From positions 558,001-622,000 of the forward strand of contig NZ_JACHEH010000002.1 of NCBI RefSeq assembly GCF_014201415.1: a stretch of 64,000 nt of DNA, given 5' to 3'. Numbering within the stretch: position 1 is the first letter of the stretch; each line of letters begins with the position of its first letter. This document shows, piece after piece, positions 36,707 through 47,073 of this stretch. The stretch comes from Chelatococcus composti (GTDB lineage: Bacteria; Pseudomonadota; Alphaproteobacteria; Rhizobiales; Beijerinckiaceae). A program made the translations under genes and the position numbers. The notes under the pieces were generated by a model, which saw only the letters and a program-made list of their open reading frames with translations, was not told the DNA's origin and did no database searches.

Positions 36707-38668
36707 CTACACCGTCACCTGGGTGCCGACCTCGACGACGCGCCCGGTGGGAATCTGGAAGAAGTCCGTGGCGTCGTTGGCGTTCTTGGCGAGCGAGATG
36801 AACAGCCTGTCCTGCCACAGCGGCATGCCGGACTGGGCGGCCGGCCGGATTGAGCGGCGCGAGAGGAAGAACGACGTCGACATGATGTCGAACTTGAAGC
36901 CGCGCTTGCGCAGGATGGCGAGGCCCTTCGGCACGTTGGGCGTCTCCATGTAGCCGAAGGTCATCTCCACCCGCCAGAAGCCGTCGGCGATGGGCTCGAT
37001 GTTGACGCGCTCCTCGTCGCCGATGCGCGGCACATCCGCAGTCTTGACGGTGAGAATGACGTTCTTCTCGTGCAGAACCTTGTTGTGCTTCAGGTTGTGC
37101 AGCAGAGCCGACGGGGCGGTCTCGGGGTCGCTCGTCAGGAAGACGGCCGTGCCCTTGACGCGGTGCGGCGGGCTCTTCTGCAGCATCTCCACAAGCTCGA
37201 CGAGCGGCACGTCCACCTTGCGCGTCTTGGCGAAGAGGATGGCGGTGCCCTTCACCCAGGTCCACATGACGATGATGAGGATGCTCGCCAGGAGCACCGG
37301 CACGTAGCCGCCCGAGAACAGCTTGAGCAGGTTGGCGGCGAAGAACGCGATGTCGATGGCGAGGAACGGTGTAATGAGCAGGGCGGCCAGAGCCAGGCTC
37401 CAGCGCCAGCCCCGCCAGATGACGAGGATGGCGAGAATCCCGTCCACCACCATCGCCCCGAAGACCGATATGCCGTAGGCGTGGGCAAGGCCGCTCGAGG
37501 AGCCGAACATGGCGACGAGGAAAAGCACGCCGACGAGCAGCATGGCGTTGACGCGCGGCAGGAAGATCTGGCCCTGGTGCGAGGCCGAGGTGAAGCGCAC
37601 CTCAAGGCGCGGCAGCAGGCCTAGCTGGATGGCCTGGCGCGTGAGCGAGAAGGCGCCCGTGATGACGGCCTGGCTCGCGATGATGGTGGCGACCATCGCC
37701 ATGACGGTCAGCGGCAGGAGGCCCCAGTCCGGCACCAGCCGGTAGAAGGGGTTCTCGATTGCGTCGGGATGGGCGAGCACGAGGGCGCCCTGGCCGAAGT
37801 AGTTCAGCACCAGGGCGGGGAAGACAAAGCCCATCCAGGCCGCCCGGATGGGGCCGCGGCCGAAGTGGCCGAGGTCGGCATAGAGCGCCTCGGCCCCCGT
37901 CACGGCGAGGCAGACCGCGCCGAGAACGGCAAAGGCGACGGCCGGGTGGTTGATGAGGAACATCAGCCCGTAGTGCGGCAAGAGGGCCCGGAACACGTCC
38001 GGATCGTCCATGATGTGCAGAAGGCCCGTCAGGCCGAGTACGGCGAACCAGAGGGCCATGACCGGGCCGAAGAAGGCGGCGACCTTCCCGGTCCCGCGGC
38101 TCTGCACGGCGAAGAGCGCCACGAGAATGACGACGGTGATGGGCACCACATAGTGGCCGAGCTCCGGCGCAGCGAGCCGGAAGCCCTCGACCGCCGACAG
38201 CACCGAAATGGCCGGCGTCAGCATGGAATCGCCATAGAACAGCGCCGCACCGGTGATGCCCAGGGCGAGCACGAGGCCGTGCGAGCGGCCCATGGCCCGC
38301 TGGGCGAGGGCGACGAGGCTCAGAGTGCCGCCTTCGCCCTTGTTGTCGGCCCTGAGCAGGATCACGACGTACTTGATGGTCACCACGAGGATGAGCGACC
38401 ACAGGATGAGCGACAGGACGCCGATGATGGTCTCGCGGGCGATAGGCCAGGCGCCGCCCGAGATGCCACCCGAGACGGCATGTACGGCCTCGCGCAGCGC
38501 ATAGAGCGGGCTCGTGCCGATGTCGCCATAGACGACGCCGATCGATCCGAGCGCCAGGGCAAAGAAGCCGGCGGGAGCGTGCGCTCCTGCCTGTTCCGCG
38601 TCGCCGCCGGCAGCCTGCTCATTGCTGCCCTGACCTGCGAGCACGGACGCTTTGGTGTCTGAAACCAT
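36707..38668 (-). CDS. kup: Low-affinity potassium uptake protein Kup
   Basis: This 653-residue proton-coupled K+ transporter has about 12 spans (about 30-460) and a soluble C-terminal domain. The signature [20 protein letters not shown] is at the N-terminus, with a following [18 protein letters not shown] loop. I use ATG 38668 (MVSDTK); the ORF extends further without similarity. A hairpin with four T residues sits 30 bases upstream of the start and might be an attenuator or the end of ispG transcription. Confidence 0.94.
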   Translation of the reverse strand: MVSDTKASVLAGQGSNEQAAGGDAEQAGAHAPAGFFALALGSIGVVYGDIGTSPLYALREAVHAVSGGISGGAWPIARETIIGVLSLILWSLILVVTIKYVVILLRADNKGEGGTLSLVALAQRAMGRSHGLVLALGITGAALFYGDSMLTPAISVLSAVEGFRLAAPELGHYVVPITVVILVALFAVQSRGTGKVAAFFGPVMALWFAVLGLTGLLHIMDDPDVFRALLPHYGLMFLINHPAVAFAVLGAVCLAVTGAEALYADLGHFGRGPIRAAWMGFVFPALVLNYFGQGALVLAHPDAIENPFYRLVPDWGLLPLTVMAMVATIIASQAVITGAFSLTRQAIQLGLLPRLEVRFTSASHQGQIFLPRVNAMLLVGVLFLVAMFGSSSGLAHAYGISVFGAMVVDGILAILVIWRGWRWSLALAALLITPFLAIDIAFFAANLLKLFSGGYVPVLLASILIIVMWTWVKGTAILFAKTRKVDVPLVELVEMLQKSPPHRVKGTAVFLTSDPETAPSALLHNLKHNKVLHEKNVILTVKTADVPRIGDEERVNIEPIADGFWRVEMTFGYMETPNVPKGLAILRKRGFKFDIMSTSFFLSRRSIRPAAQSGMPLWQDRLFISLAKNANDATDFFQIPTGRVVEVGTQVTV

Positions 38669-38697
38669 ATGGATGAAGGCCCGTGGTTGGCCGCACG

Positions 38698-38720
38698 AAA
38701 AGGCCGCCGCTGACGGCGGC
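38698..38720 (-). terminator. Hairpin with T-run in the kup leader
   Basis: On the minus strand a perfect 7-bp stem GCCGCCG/CGGCGGC with a 4-base loop (38703-38720) is followed by C and TTTT (38698-38701 complement). It lies 140 bases beyond the ispG stop and just 30 bases before the kup start. It may end ispG transcription or attenuate kup. The stem is seen; the role is inferred. Confidence 0.45.
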
Positions 38721-38805
38721 ACAGATCCCCTTCCGGACAGCGCGCCGGCGCCGAGGAGTGCCCCTTGGGCCGGCGGTGTTTACCACAATGGACCGGCAGG
38801 GCAAA

Positions 38806-38823
38806 CGCCCGGCATGCCGGGCG
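38806..38823 (-). terminator. Palindrome after ispG (possible terminator)
   Basis: A perfect 18-base palindrome of 9-base arms, CGCCCGGCA/TGCCGGGCG, lies 37 bases after the ispG stop and is followed on the minus strand by TTTGCC. As RNA the central bases would open as a loop, leaving a strong GC stem. The T-run is short, so termination is uncertain. Confidence 0.35.
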
Positions 38824-38860
38824 CCGGAAAGGGCGAATTGCGGAACGGTGAAGCGCCGGA

Positions 38861-40153
<1,293 letters not shown>

Positions 40154-40212
40154 GTGATCGGCTCGGAACGCTCGTTTGGACGATCGTCAGTCTTGCTGCG
40201 CCTCTCGCGCCG

Positions 40213-40758
40213 TCAGGTCAAGGCTTGACTTTCGGCTTTTGCGCCGGTGCGGCAATGGGCACAGGTGCCGGCGATCTCGACGACCTGGGCGCGCGGCTTG
40301 AAGGCGGCGCCCGTCAGCACCTGCCGCAGGGCGGAGCCAACCTCGGGCGAGGACGCCTCGTCGACACCGCCGCAGGTTTCGCAGATGAGGAAGACGACGA
40401 GCTCGCCCGGCTCATGCCGGTGCGGGCAGGCGACGAAGGCGTTCTTCGTCTCGAGCTTGTGCACGAAGCCCTGTTCAAGAAGGAAGTCGAGGGCGCGGTA
40501 GATGGTGATGGGCGCCACGCGCCGCTCATCCTGGCGGGTCAGGGCCTCGGCGAGGTCGTAGGCGCCGAGCGGCCGGTGCGTGGCATAGAGCGCCTCAAGC
40601 ACGGCGCGGCGGATCGGCGTCAGCCGCTGGCCGCGCTCGCGGCAGGCGGCCTCGGCTGCATCGAGGGCAGCAGGCGCTTCCCTCAGCCGAGCGGCAGCGT
40701 GGGCACAGCTGCCGCCCTCGTGGTGATGGTGGTGGTGGCCCGCTTCGATCTCGTGCAT
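40213..40758 (-). CDS. zur: Fur family zinc uptake regulator (Zur-like) with N-terminal His tract
   Basis: This 181-residue Fur-superfamily repressor has a winged helix (about 40-105, RRVAPITIYRALDFLLEQGFVHKLETKNAFV) and a dimerisation domain with metal ligands CPHRHEP, ICETCGG and a C-terminal CAHC. The two CxxC pairs form the structural zinc site. NAFVACPHRHEPGE is closer to Zur than to Fur or PerR. The N-terminus has six consecutive His (residues 8-13). ATG 40758 is chosen because homology begins nearby. No znuABC is adjacent. Confidence 0.85.
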   Translation of the reverse strand: MHEIEAGHHHHHHEGGSCAHAAARLREAPAALDAAEAACRERGQRLTPIRRAVLEALYATHRPLGAYDLAEALTRQDERRVAPITIYRALDFLLEQGFVHKLETKNAFVACPHRHEPGELVVFLICETCGGVDEASSPEVGSALRQVLTGAAFKPRAQVVEIAGTCAHCRTGAKAESQALT

Positions 40759-41069
40759 CGCGTCGCCGTCTGTTTCCGTCGTGGTCCGCCGTCGCCGGCA
40801 TCCGGCCCGGCGCTGCCTGCGCGCGAACAGTATAGCGTTACATGTCCAACGAGGCACCGTTCCGGGCCTGGCCCTCGCAGACACGACCGCGGCCGAGGGC
40901 GGCAGGCGGCCAGACCCTACGCAACGTGGCTTTGCACTGCGTCGCAACATAGATAGGCTGTGCCCTTCCGGTTGCCCACCCGCGGCGACGCTTCGTCGCG
41001 AAGGCCTTGGGGGAGCGTGCTTCGCCGCATCCAGAACCGTCAGCCACAACAGCATTTCGGGAGCAGCAC
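40759..41069. promoter_or_regulatory. Divergent promoter region between zur and bdhA
   Basis: No gene is seen in these 311 bases. On the minus strand a TATACT hexamer inside TGTAACGCTATACTGTT (around 40825-40845) could be the zur -10 with an overlapping dyad (GTA/TAC arms), a position where autoregulation would act. The match to known alphaproteobacterial Zur boxes is poor. For bdhA, TTGCAC near 40933 followed by ATAGAT-like sequence is possible but weak. Confidence 0.3.
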
Positions 41070-41855
41070 ATGTCGCTGAAATCGCGCACCGCCGTCGTCA
41101 CGGGTTCAACGAGCGGCATCGGGCTCGCCATCGCCCGGGCCCTCGCCGCCGAGGGCGCCAACGTCGTCATCAACGGGTTCGGCGAGCCCGCCGCCATCGA
41201 ACGGGAGCGGGCGATGATCGAGCGCGAGTTCGGCGTCAAGGCGGTCTATTCCGGCGCTGACATGACGAAGCCGGCGGAGATTGCCCAGATGATCGCCGAT
41301 GCCGAGAAGGCCTTCGGTTCCGTCGACGTGCTCGTCAACAACGCGGGCATCCAGCACGTCGCGCCGGTCGAGGAATTCCCGATCGAGAAGTGGGACCAGA
41401 TCATCGCGATCAACCTTTCCTCCGCCTTCCATGCCATCCGGGCAGCGGTTCCGGGCATGAAGGCGCGCCGCTGGGGCCGTATCATCAACACCGCCTCGGC
41501 CCATGCCCTCGTCGCCTCGCCCTTCAAGTCGGCCTATGTGGCGGCCAAGCACGGCATCGCCGGCCTGACCAAGACCGTCGCCCTCGAGGTTGCGACCTAC
41601 GGCATCACGGTGAACGCCATCTGCCCCGGCTACGTCTGGACACCGCTCGTCGAGAAGCAGATCCCCGACACGGCGAAGGCCCGCGGCATCAGCGAGGCCG
41701 AGGTGAAGGAGAAGGTGCTGCTCGCCAGCCAGCCGACGAAGGAGTTCGTGACGGTGGACGAGGTGGCGGCCTATGCCGTCTTCCTTGCCTCGGACGCCGC
41801 GCGCTCCATCACCGGTGCGCTCGCCACCATCGACGGTGGCTGGACAGCCGAATGA
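41070..41855 (+). CDS. bdhA: 3-hydroxybutyrate dehydrogenase
   Basis: This 261-residue SDR interconverts D-3-hydroxybutyrate and acetoacetate with NAD. Cofactor motif TGSTSGIGLAIA, NNAGIQHVAPVEEFP, catalytic Ser in NTASAHALVASPFKSAY and the YVAAKHG pair are all present. The GYVWTPLVEKQIPDTAKARG loop and its length are diagnostic of bacterial BdhA. GGGAGC precedes the ATG at 41070. Its stop overlaps the patatin gene start in an ATGA, so both are translationally coupled. Confidence 0.95.
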   Translation: MSLKSRTAVVTGSTSGIGLAIARALAAEGANVVINGFGEPAAIERERAMIEREFGVKAVYSGADMTKPAEIAQMIADAEKAFGSVDVLVNNAGIQHVAPVEEFPIEKWDQIIAINLSSAFHAIRAAVPGMKARRWGRIINTASAHALVASPFKSAYVAAKHGIAGLTKTVALEVATYGITVNAICPGYVWTPLVEKQIPDTAKARGISEAEVKEKVLLASQPTKEFVTVDEVAAYAVFLASDAARSITGALATIDGGWTAE

Positions 41856-42934
41856 GCGGCCGCGCCCGCAAGCGCGCCGAGGGGCCGGCGGGCGGCCTGC
41901 CCGGCATCGCCGGTCCCAAGGCGGAGAAGGGGATCTGCCTTGCCCTGCAGGGCGGCGGCGCCCACGGTGCCTTCACCTGGGGCGTCCTGGACGCGCTGCT
42001 CGAGGACGGGCGCCTTGCCATCGAGGCGATGTCGGGCACGAGCGCCGGCGCCATGAACGCCGTCGTGATGACCCAGGGCTTTATCGAGGGCGGCATCGAG
42101 GGCGCCCGGCGCCACCTCGAGACCTTCTGGCGTCGCGTCAGCCGCGATGCGGCCCTGCCGCCGCTGCAGCGCTCGCTGGTCGACCGGATGCTCGGCATCT
42201 GGGGCGGGGGTGACGAGCCGCCCGGCCTGCTGTGGTTCGACATGGTGTCGCGCTTCGCCAGCCCCTACGACTTCAACCCGCTCAACATCAACCCCCTGCG
42301 CGACCTCATCGAGGAGCTGATCGACTTCGAGAAGGTGCGTGCCTGCAACTCGGTCTCGCTCTTCATCGCCGCGACCAACGTGCGCACGGGCAAGATCAAG
42401 GTCTTCGAGCGTCCGGAGCTGACGGCCGACCACATCATGGCCTCGGCCTGCCTGCCCATGGTCTTCCAGGCGGTCGAGATCGACGGCGTGCCCTACTGGG
42501 ATGGCGGCTACATGGGCAATCCCGCGCTTTTCCCGCTGTTCTACCGCACGGTGAGCGACGATGTGCTGCTCGTGCAGATCAACCCCATCGAGCGGGAGGA
42601 GACGCCGCGCACGGCCCGCGAGATCCAGAACCGCCTGACCGAGATCACCTTCAACGCCACGCTGCTGCGCGAGATGCGCGCCATTGACTTTGTCACCCGC
42701 CTCATCGACGAGGGCAAGCTGTCGAAGGACGAGTACAAGCGGGTGCTCATGCACCGCATTGACGCCGACCTGCTGATGAAGCGCGTGACGGCCGCCTCGC
42801 GCCTGTCGGCGGACTGGAGCCTCCTGCAGCGCCTCGCCGACTTCGGCCGACAGGCGGCTCGCAAATGGCTCAAGGAGAACTATGATGCCGTCGGCGTGCG
42901 GTCGACGCTCGACCTGCGCCGCGAATTCGCCTGA
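41852..42934 (+). CDS. Patatin-like phospholipase family protein
   Basis: This 360-residue patatin-fold hydrolase has the oxyanion loop LALQGGGAHGAFTWGVLD, nucleophile Ser in MSGTSAGAMNA (GxSxG) and the DGG dyad Asp in YWDGGYMGNPAL, all intact. It has no signal peptide. Direct coupling to bdhA points to polyhydroxybutyrate metabolism or membrane-lipid turnover linked with hydroxybutyrate; a role as intracellular PHB depolymerase is possible but unproven. Confidence 0.9.
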   Translation: MSGRARKRAEGPAGGLPGIAGPKAEKGICLALQGGGAHGAFTWGVLDALLEDGRLAIEAMSGTSAGAMNAVVMTQGFIEGGIEGARRHLETFWRRVSRDAALPPLQRSLVDRMLGIWGGGDEPPGLLWFDMVSRFASPYDFNPLNINPLRDLIEELIDFEKVRACNSVSLFIAATNVRTGKIKVFERPELTADHIMASACLPMVFQAVEIDGVPYWDGGYMGNPALFPLFYRTVSDDVLLVQINPIEREETPRTAREIQNRLTEITFNATLLREMRAIDFVTRLIDEGKLSKDEYKRVLMHRIDADLLMKRVTAASRLSADWSLLQRLADFGRQAARKWLKENYDAVGVRSTLDLRREFA

Positions 42935-42955
42935 CGAAGCGGGAGGGGACCGGCC

Positions 42956-43501
42956 ATGAGCGACTGGCCGCATCTTGCCGCAGTTCCCGGCGGCACCGTC
43001 GAGATCGTGGTGGGGGACATCACGGGCCTTGCTGTCGATGCCGTGGTCAACGCCGCCAATCGGACGCTGCTCGGCGGTGGCGGCGTCGACGGGGCGATCC
43101 ACCGTGCCGCGGGGCCGGAGCTTCTGGCCGAATGCCGCACGCTCGGCGGCTGCGAGACTGGAGAGGCGAAGATCACGCGCGGCTACAGGCTGCCCGCCGC
43201 CCATGTCATCCACACGGTCGGTCCGGTCTGGCGCGGCGGCGGCGAGGGCGAGGAGAGGCTGCTCGCCGCCTGCTATGGCAATGCGCTCGCCCTCGCCCAT
43301 GCGCACCGGCTCGCGCGCATCGCCTTTCCCGCCATCTCCACCGGCATCTACGGCTTTCCGCCGGAGAAGGCGGCACCGATCGCGGTCGGCACTGTGCTCG
43401 CGTGCCTGCCGGAGGTCGTCGTGGAGCACGTCATCTTCTGCTGCTTCTCGCCCGCGAGCGCCGAGCTGCATCGCGAGGCGTTGGAACGGCTCGCGCGGTG
43501 A
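42956..43501 (+). CDS. Macro domain protein, O-acetyl-ADP-ribose deacetylase type
   Basis: This 181-residue stand-alone macro domain contains [17 protein letters not shown], the catalytic-loop [14 protein letters not shown] and [19 protein letters not shown]. These match the MacroD/YmdB class that removes acetyl groups or mono-ADP-ribose. It lies 21 bases after the patatin gene, so may belong to the bdhA transcript, and ends 1 base before a convergent methyltransferase gene. Confidence 0.92.
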   Translation: MSDWPHLAAVPGGTVEIVVGDITGLAVDAVVNAANRTLLGGGGVDGAIHRAAGPELLAECRTLGGCETGEAKITRGYRLPAAHVIHTVGPVWRGGGEGEERLLAACYGNALALAHAHRLARIAFPAISTGIYGFPPEKAAPIAVGTVLACLPEVVVEHVIFCCFSPASAELHREALERLAR

Positions 43502-43502
43502 T

Positions 43503-44162
43503 TCAGACGCTGCGGAAGACCCAGACGCTCGTCCTCTTGATCTCGTTGTCCTCCAGCGCCCTTGTTACCGGCACCTCGTAGGTGGCGATAGGCTCGAGCC
43601 GCTCGCGCGCCAGATAGCTGCGGCCGGGGTCGCCGATCAGCACCGTGGCGCCGCGGGCGGCGAGGCGCGACAGCCAGTCGGTGACGGCGGCCGCGAGGTC
43701 ACGCTCGTAGCAGATGTCGCCGGCGAGCACGCAGTCCCACCCCTCGTCGACGCCGACGAGATCCTCCTGGCGGACGGTGAGCGCGACGCCGTTCGCCTCG
43801 GCGTTGACGGCAATGGCCGCCGCAGCGAAGGCGTCGATGTCGCAGGCCTCCACCCGTGCCGCGCCGGCCCGCGCGGCGGCGACGGCCACGAGCCCGGAGC
43901 CGGAGGCGAAATCGAGCACGCGCTGCCCGGTGACGACGGCAGGATGATCGAGGACGTAACGCGCCAGCGCCTGTCCGCCAGCCCAGGCGAAGGCCCAGAA
44001 GGGCGGCGGCAGGCCCATGGCGCCGAGTTCCTCCTCGGTCTTCTCCCACAGGGCGGTTGCCTCGTCCGCCACGTGCAACACGATTTCCGGAGCGTGGGGC
44101 ACGGGCAGGAGCCGGGTATGGGCGCGGACGAAAGCCGCCTTGTCGTGGGCGAGCGGTGTCAT
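43503..44162 (-). CDS. Class I SAM-dependent methyltransferase, ETFB-lysine methyltransferase-like
   Basis: This 219-residue Rossmann methyltransferase has SAM motif VLDFASGSGLVAVAAARAG, acidic ribose binder in EACDIDAFA and WDCVLAGDICYE as post-II region. PPPFWAFAWAGGQALARYVLDHP matches METTL20/ETFBKMT proteins, which methylate electron-transfer flavoprotein beta in mitochondria and Alphaproteobacteria. Ribosomal L11 or other lysine targets remain possible. Its ATG overlaps the glycosyltransferase stop (ATGA). Confidence 0.83.
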   Translation of the reverse strand: MTPLAHDKAAFVRAHTRLLPVPHAPEIVLHVADEATALWEKTEEELGAMGLPPPFWAFAWAGGQALARYVLDHPAVVTGQRVLDFASGSGLVAVAAARAGAARVEACDIDAFAAAAIAVNAEANGVALTVRQEDLVGVDEGWDCVLAGDICYERDLAAAVTDWLSRLAARGATVLIGDPGRSYLARERLEPIATYEVPVTRALEDNEIKRTSVWVFRSV

Positions 44163-45301
44163 GGCCCCTCGGCGAGCATGCGGCGGTAGAGCGCCTTGAG
44201 CCGTTCCATCACGTGGCGTTCCGTGAAGCCCTCGAGCACACGGGCGCGCGCTGCGGCGCCCATGGCGGCGACGCGCTGCGGCTCGGCTGCGAGCCGGGCG
44301 ATGGCACCGGCGAGCGCCGCCGCATCGTCGGGCGCCACCACGAGGCCCTCGATGCCGTCGCGCACCAGCGTACGGCAGCCGGGCACGTCCGTCGTCAGGA
44401 TGGCGCGGCCGCTCGCCGCCCCTTCAAGCAGGGTCCGTGGCAGGCCCTCGCCGCCGCGCGAGGGCAGGCAGGCGACGTGATGCTCGCGCCAGACCCCGGC
44501 GATGTCGCGCGTCGGGCCGCGCCAGGCGATGCCGGGCTCCTCAGACCACTGTCTCAGGGTCGCCTCCGGCACTGCCTTGGGGTTGGCCGGGTCCGGCGCG
44601 CCGAAGAGCGAGAGCTCCACCGCAACGCCGTCCGCACGGGCGCGGCGGACCGCCTCCACCGCAAGGTCGATGCCCTTCGACCACAGCATGCGCGCCACGA
44701 CCGCCACCTTCAGCGGCGGCTGCGGCGGCAGCGGCGCCACGGGATAGTCCTCCGGATCGACACCGGCGCCGCCGACGATGGTCACGTTCGGCGCGTGCGG
44801 ATCGAGTCCGACAAGGCGCGGGTCGTCGTCGTTCTCGAAGAGATAGTGCGTGCCACGGCTTTCGAGCGCGCCGCGGATGACGAGGCGCAGCCCCGCCCGT
44901 GCCGCCCGCGCCGCGGCGTCGCGGCGGGCGCCGAGAAAGCCGAGGCCCGTGAGGGCGTAGACGCGCCGGCCGATGCCGGCGAGGCGCGCCGCAAGGCCGC
45001 CGAGCACGATGGAGCGCAGGGCGATGGCGTGCACGATGTCCGGGCGCTCTTGTGCGAGCACGCGGCGCATGGCGGCGACGGTGCGCAGGATGGCAAGCGG
45101 ATTCATACTGCGCCGGTCCGCCTCGAGCGCCACCACGCGGGCGCCGGTCGCCTCGATCACCTCCCGGTGCGCACGCACCCGTGCCACCACCGTCACGGAC
45201 AGGCCCATCTCACGCGCGGCCCGCGCCATGGGGAGGAAATGGGATGCGAAGAACCAGTCCTCGGTGACGAGGAAGAGCACGGAACGGGGCCGGTCGGTCA
45301 C
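44159..45301 (-). CDS. Glycosyltransferase family 4 protein
   Basis: This 380-residue GT-B glycosyltransferase has an N-terminal acceptor half (VLFLVTEDWFFASHFLPMARAA, RPDIVHAIALRSI) and a C-terminal donor half with VARMLWSKGIDLAVEA. The retaining E-x7-E pair is in GEGLPRTLLEGAASG. It resembles WcaA/EpsF-like sugar transferases for polysaccharide or glycolipid, but no polysaccharide cluster is adjacent. Upstream of and overlapping the methyltransferase gene, hence one transcription unit. Confidence 0.88.
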   Translation of the reverse strand: MTDRPRSVLFLVTEDWFFASHFLPMARAAREMGLSVTVVARVRAHREVIEATGARVVALEADRRSMNPLAILRTVAAMRRVLAQERPDIVHAIALRSIVLGGLAARLAGIGRRVYALTGLGFLGARRDAAARAARAGLRLVIRGALESRGTHYLFENDDDPRLVGLDPHAPNVTIVGGAGVDPEDYPVAPLPPQPPLKVAVVARMLWSKGIDLAVEAVRRARADGVAVELSLFGAPDPANPKAVPEATLRQWSEEPGIAWRGPTRDIAGVWREHHVACLPSRGGEGLPRTLLEGAASGRAILTTDVPGCRTLVRDGIEGLVVAPDDAAALAGAIARLAAEPQRVAAMGAAARARVLEGFTERHVMERLKALYRRMLAEGP

Positions 45302-45434
45302 GGTGCCTCACGCAGAGCCGAAAAGAAGAGCGAGCGCGGTTTAGCGCGAGCGGACCCGTTTCGTCGAGACAGCCGGGAACACCCCTGTCAGGCCGGGGGC
45401 ACGCGTATGCTACGCGGAGCTCCCGGCGGCGCCG

Positions 45435-46961
45435 TTACATCGTCGCGCCGATCTGCCACGGCACGAATTCGGCGTCGCCGTAGCCGAGCAGCTCGGACTT
45501 GGAGCGCTCGCCCGAGGCGACGCGCAGCAGTTTCTCGAAGATCTCGCGGCCCTTTTCCTCGATGGAGACACCGTCGAGCACGTCGCCGCAGTTGATGTCC
45601 ATGTCGTCGATCATGCGCTGGTACATCTCGGTGTTGGTGGCGAGCTTGATCGACGGCGTGGGCTTGCAGCCGTAGGCCGAACCGCGGCCGGTTGTGAAGG
45701 CAAGGATGTTGGCGCCGCCGGCGACCTGGCCCGTCGCCGAGACCGGGTCGTAGCCGGGCGTGTCCATGAAGACGAAGCCCTTGGCCGTGACCGGCTCGGC
45801 ATAGCGGTAGACGCCCGTCATCGTGGTGGTGCCACCCTTGGCCGCGGCGCCGAGCGACTTCTCGAGAATGGTCGTCAGGCCGCCTGCCTTGTTGCCCGGC
45901 GAGGGGTTGTTGTTCATCTCCATCTTGTTGCGGGCGGTGTAGTCCTCCCACCACTTGATGAGCTCGACCAGCTTCTCGCCGATCTCGCGCGTGGCGGCGC
46001 GGCGTGTCAGCAGGTGCTCGGCGCCATAGATCTCCGGCGTCTCGGAGAGGATGGCCGTGCCGCCGTGCCGGACGAGCAGGTCGGCCGCGGCGCCGAGGGC
46101 CGGGTTGGCCGTGATGCCGGAATAGCCGTCCGATCCGCCGCACTGCAGGGCGAGCACCAGCTCGGATGCCGGCACCGTCTCGCGCCGCGCCCGGTTGGCG
46201 ATGGGCAGCATGTCGCGGATGGCCGCGGCGCCGGCCTCCACCGTCTTCTTCGTGCCGCCGACCTCCTGAATGGTAAAGGAGCGGAAGGTGTCGCTCTCCT
46301 CGATGCCGTACATCTCCTTCCAGCGCGCGATCTGGAAGCCTTCGCAGCCAAGGCCCACCATGACGACCGCCGCCATGTTGGGATTGGTCGCATAGCCCCA
46401 CTGGGTGCGCTTGAGGACCTCGTACCCCTCGCCCTTGACGTCGAGGGCGCAGCCGCCGCCGTGCACGAGGGGAATGACGCCGTCGACGTTGGGATAGTCC
46501 TCGAGGATGCCGGAGCGGCGGATTTCCTCGGCCATGAAGCGCGCGACCGTCGCCGAGCAGTTCACCGAGGTGAGAATGCCGATGTAGTTGCGCGTGCCAA
46601 CCTTGCCGTTGGCGCGCCGGAAGCCCTGGAAGGTCGCCCTCTGCTCGAGGGGCAGGATCTCCTCCTCCCGCGCCGCCTCAGCGAAGCGGTAGTCGCGGGC
46701 GAAGTCGTGCATCTCGACATTATGCTCATGCACCCACTCGCCAGGGGCGATGGGCTTTGACGCGAAGCCGATGATCTGGCCGAACTTGATGATGGGCTCG
46801 CCCTGGGCCACCGGCGCCACCGCCAGCTTGTGGCCGCGCGGCACGCGCTGCGTGGCCGTGACTCCCTCCACGGAGGTGCCGGGCTCGAGCGCGTCGACGG
46901 CGACGATGACATTGTCTGCGGCGTTGAGGCGAAGGGTGCGGGGCGTGACGGGACGATCCAT
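45435..46961 (-). CDS. UxaA-family sugar-acid dehydratase (altronate/arabinonate/fuconate type)
   Basis: This 508-residue protein has an N-terminal SAF domain (about 8-90) and the large D-galactarate/altronate dehydratase domain (about 105-505), with GTRNYIGILTSVNCSATVA, ALQCGGSDGYSGITANPALG, a GNKAGGLTTI segment and TGRGSAYGCKPTPSIKLATN. By name this would be altronate dehydratase yielding 2-keto-3-deoxygluconate. Family members also dehydrate D-arabinonate, L-fuconate and L-galactonate, and the adjacent fucU and aldose dehydrogenase favour that reading. An operator-like palindrome precedes it. Confidence 0.88.
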   Translation of the reverse strand: MDRPVTPRTLRLNAADNVIVAVDALEPGTSVEGVTATQRVPRGHKLAVAPVAQGEPIIKFGQIIGFASKPIAPGEWVHEHNVEMHDFARDYRFAEAAREEEILPLEQRATFQGFRRANGKVGTRNYIGILTSVNCSATVARFMAEEIRRSGILEDYPNVDGVIPLVHGGGCALDVKGEGYEVLKRTQWGYATNPNMAAVVMVGLGCEGFQIARWKEMYGIEESDTFRSFTIQEVGGTKKTVEAGAAAIRDMLPIANRARRETVPASELVLALQCGGSDGYSGITANPALGAAADLLVRHGGTAILSETPEIYGAEHLLTRRAATREIGEKLVELIKWWEDYTARNKMEMNNNPSPGNKAGGLTTILEKSLGAAAKGGTTTMTGVYRYAEPVTAKGFVFMDTPGYDPVSATGQVAGGANILAFTTGRGSAYGCKPTPSIKLATNTEMYQRMIDDMDINCGDVLDGVSIEEKGREIFEKLLRVASGERSKSELLGYGDAEFVPWQIGATM

Positions 46962-47005
46962 GGGCGTGTTTCCGGGCGGGCCGAGCGGCCTCTGATGGGA
47001 TTATT

Positions 47006-47019
47006 TGAAACGTTTTATA
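47006..47019 (-). promoter_or_regulatory. LacI-type operator overlapping a -10-like box upstream of the uxaA-family gene
   Basis: TGAAACGTTTTA (47006-47017) differs by one base from the LacI-family dyad TGAAACGTTTCA with the usual central CG. On the minus strand it overlaps TATAAA (47014-47019), a good -10, about 45 bases before the dehydratase start; the -35 is unclear. A similar dyad lies before uxaC. No LacI-family gene is in the window, so the regulator is elsewhere. Confidence 0.45.
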
Positions 47020-47073
47020 CTACGCGCTTGCGACCGATGCGAGCCCGGGAAGCGGCCGCTCCCCCGGCCCGCG

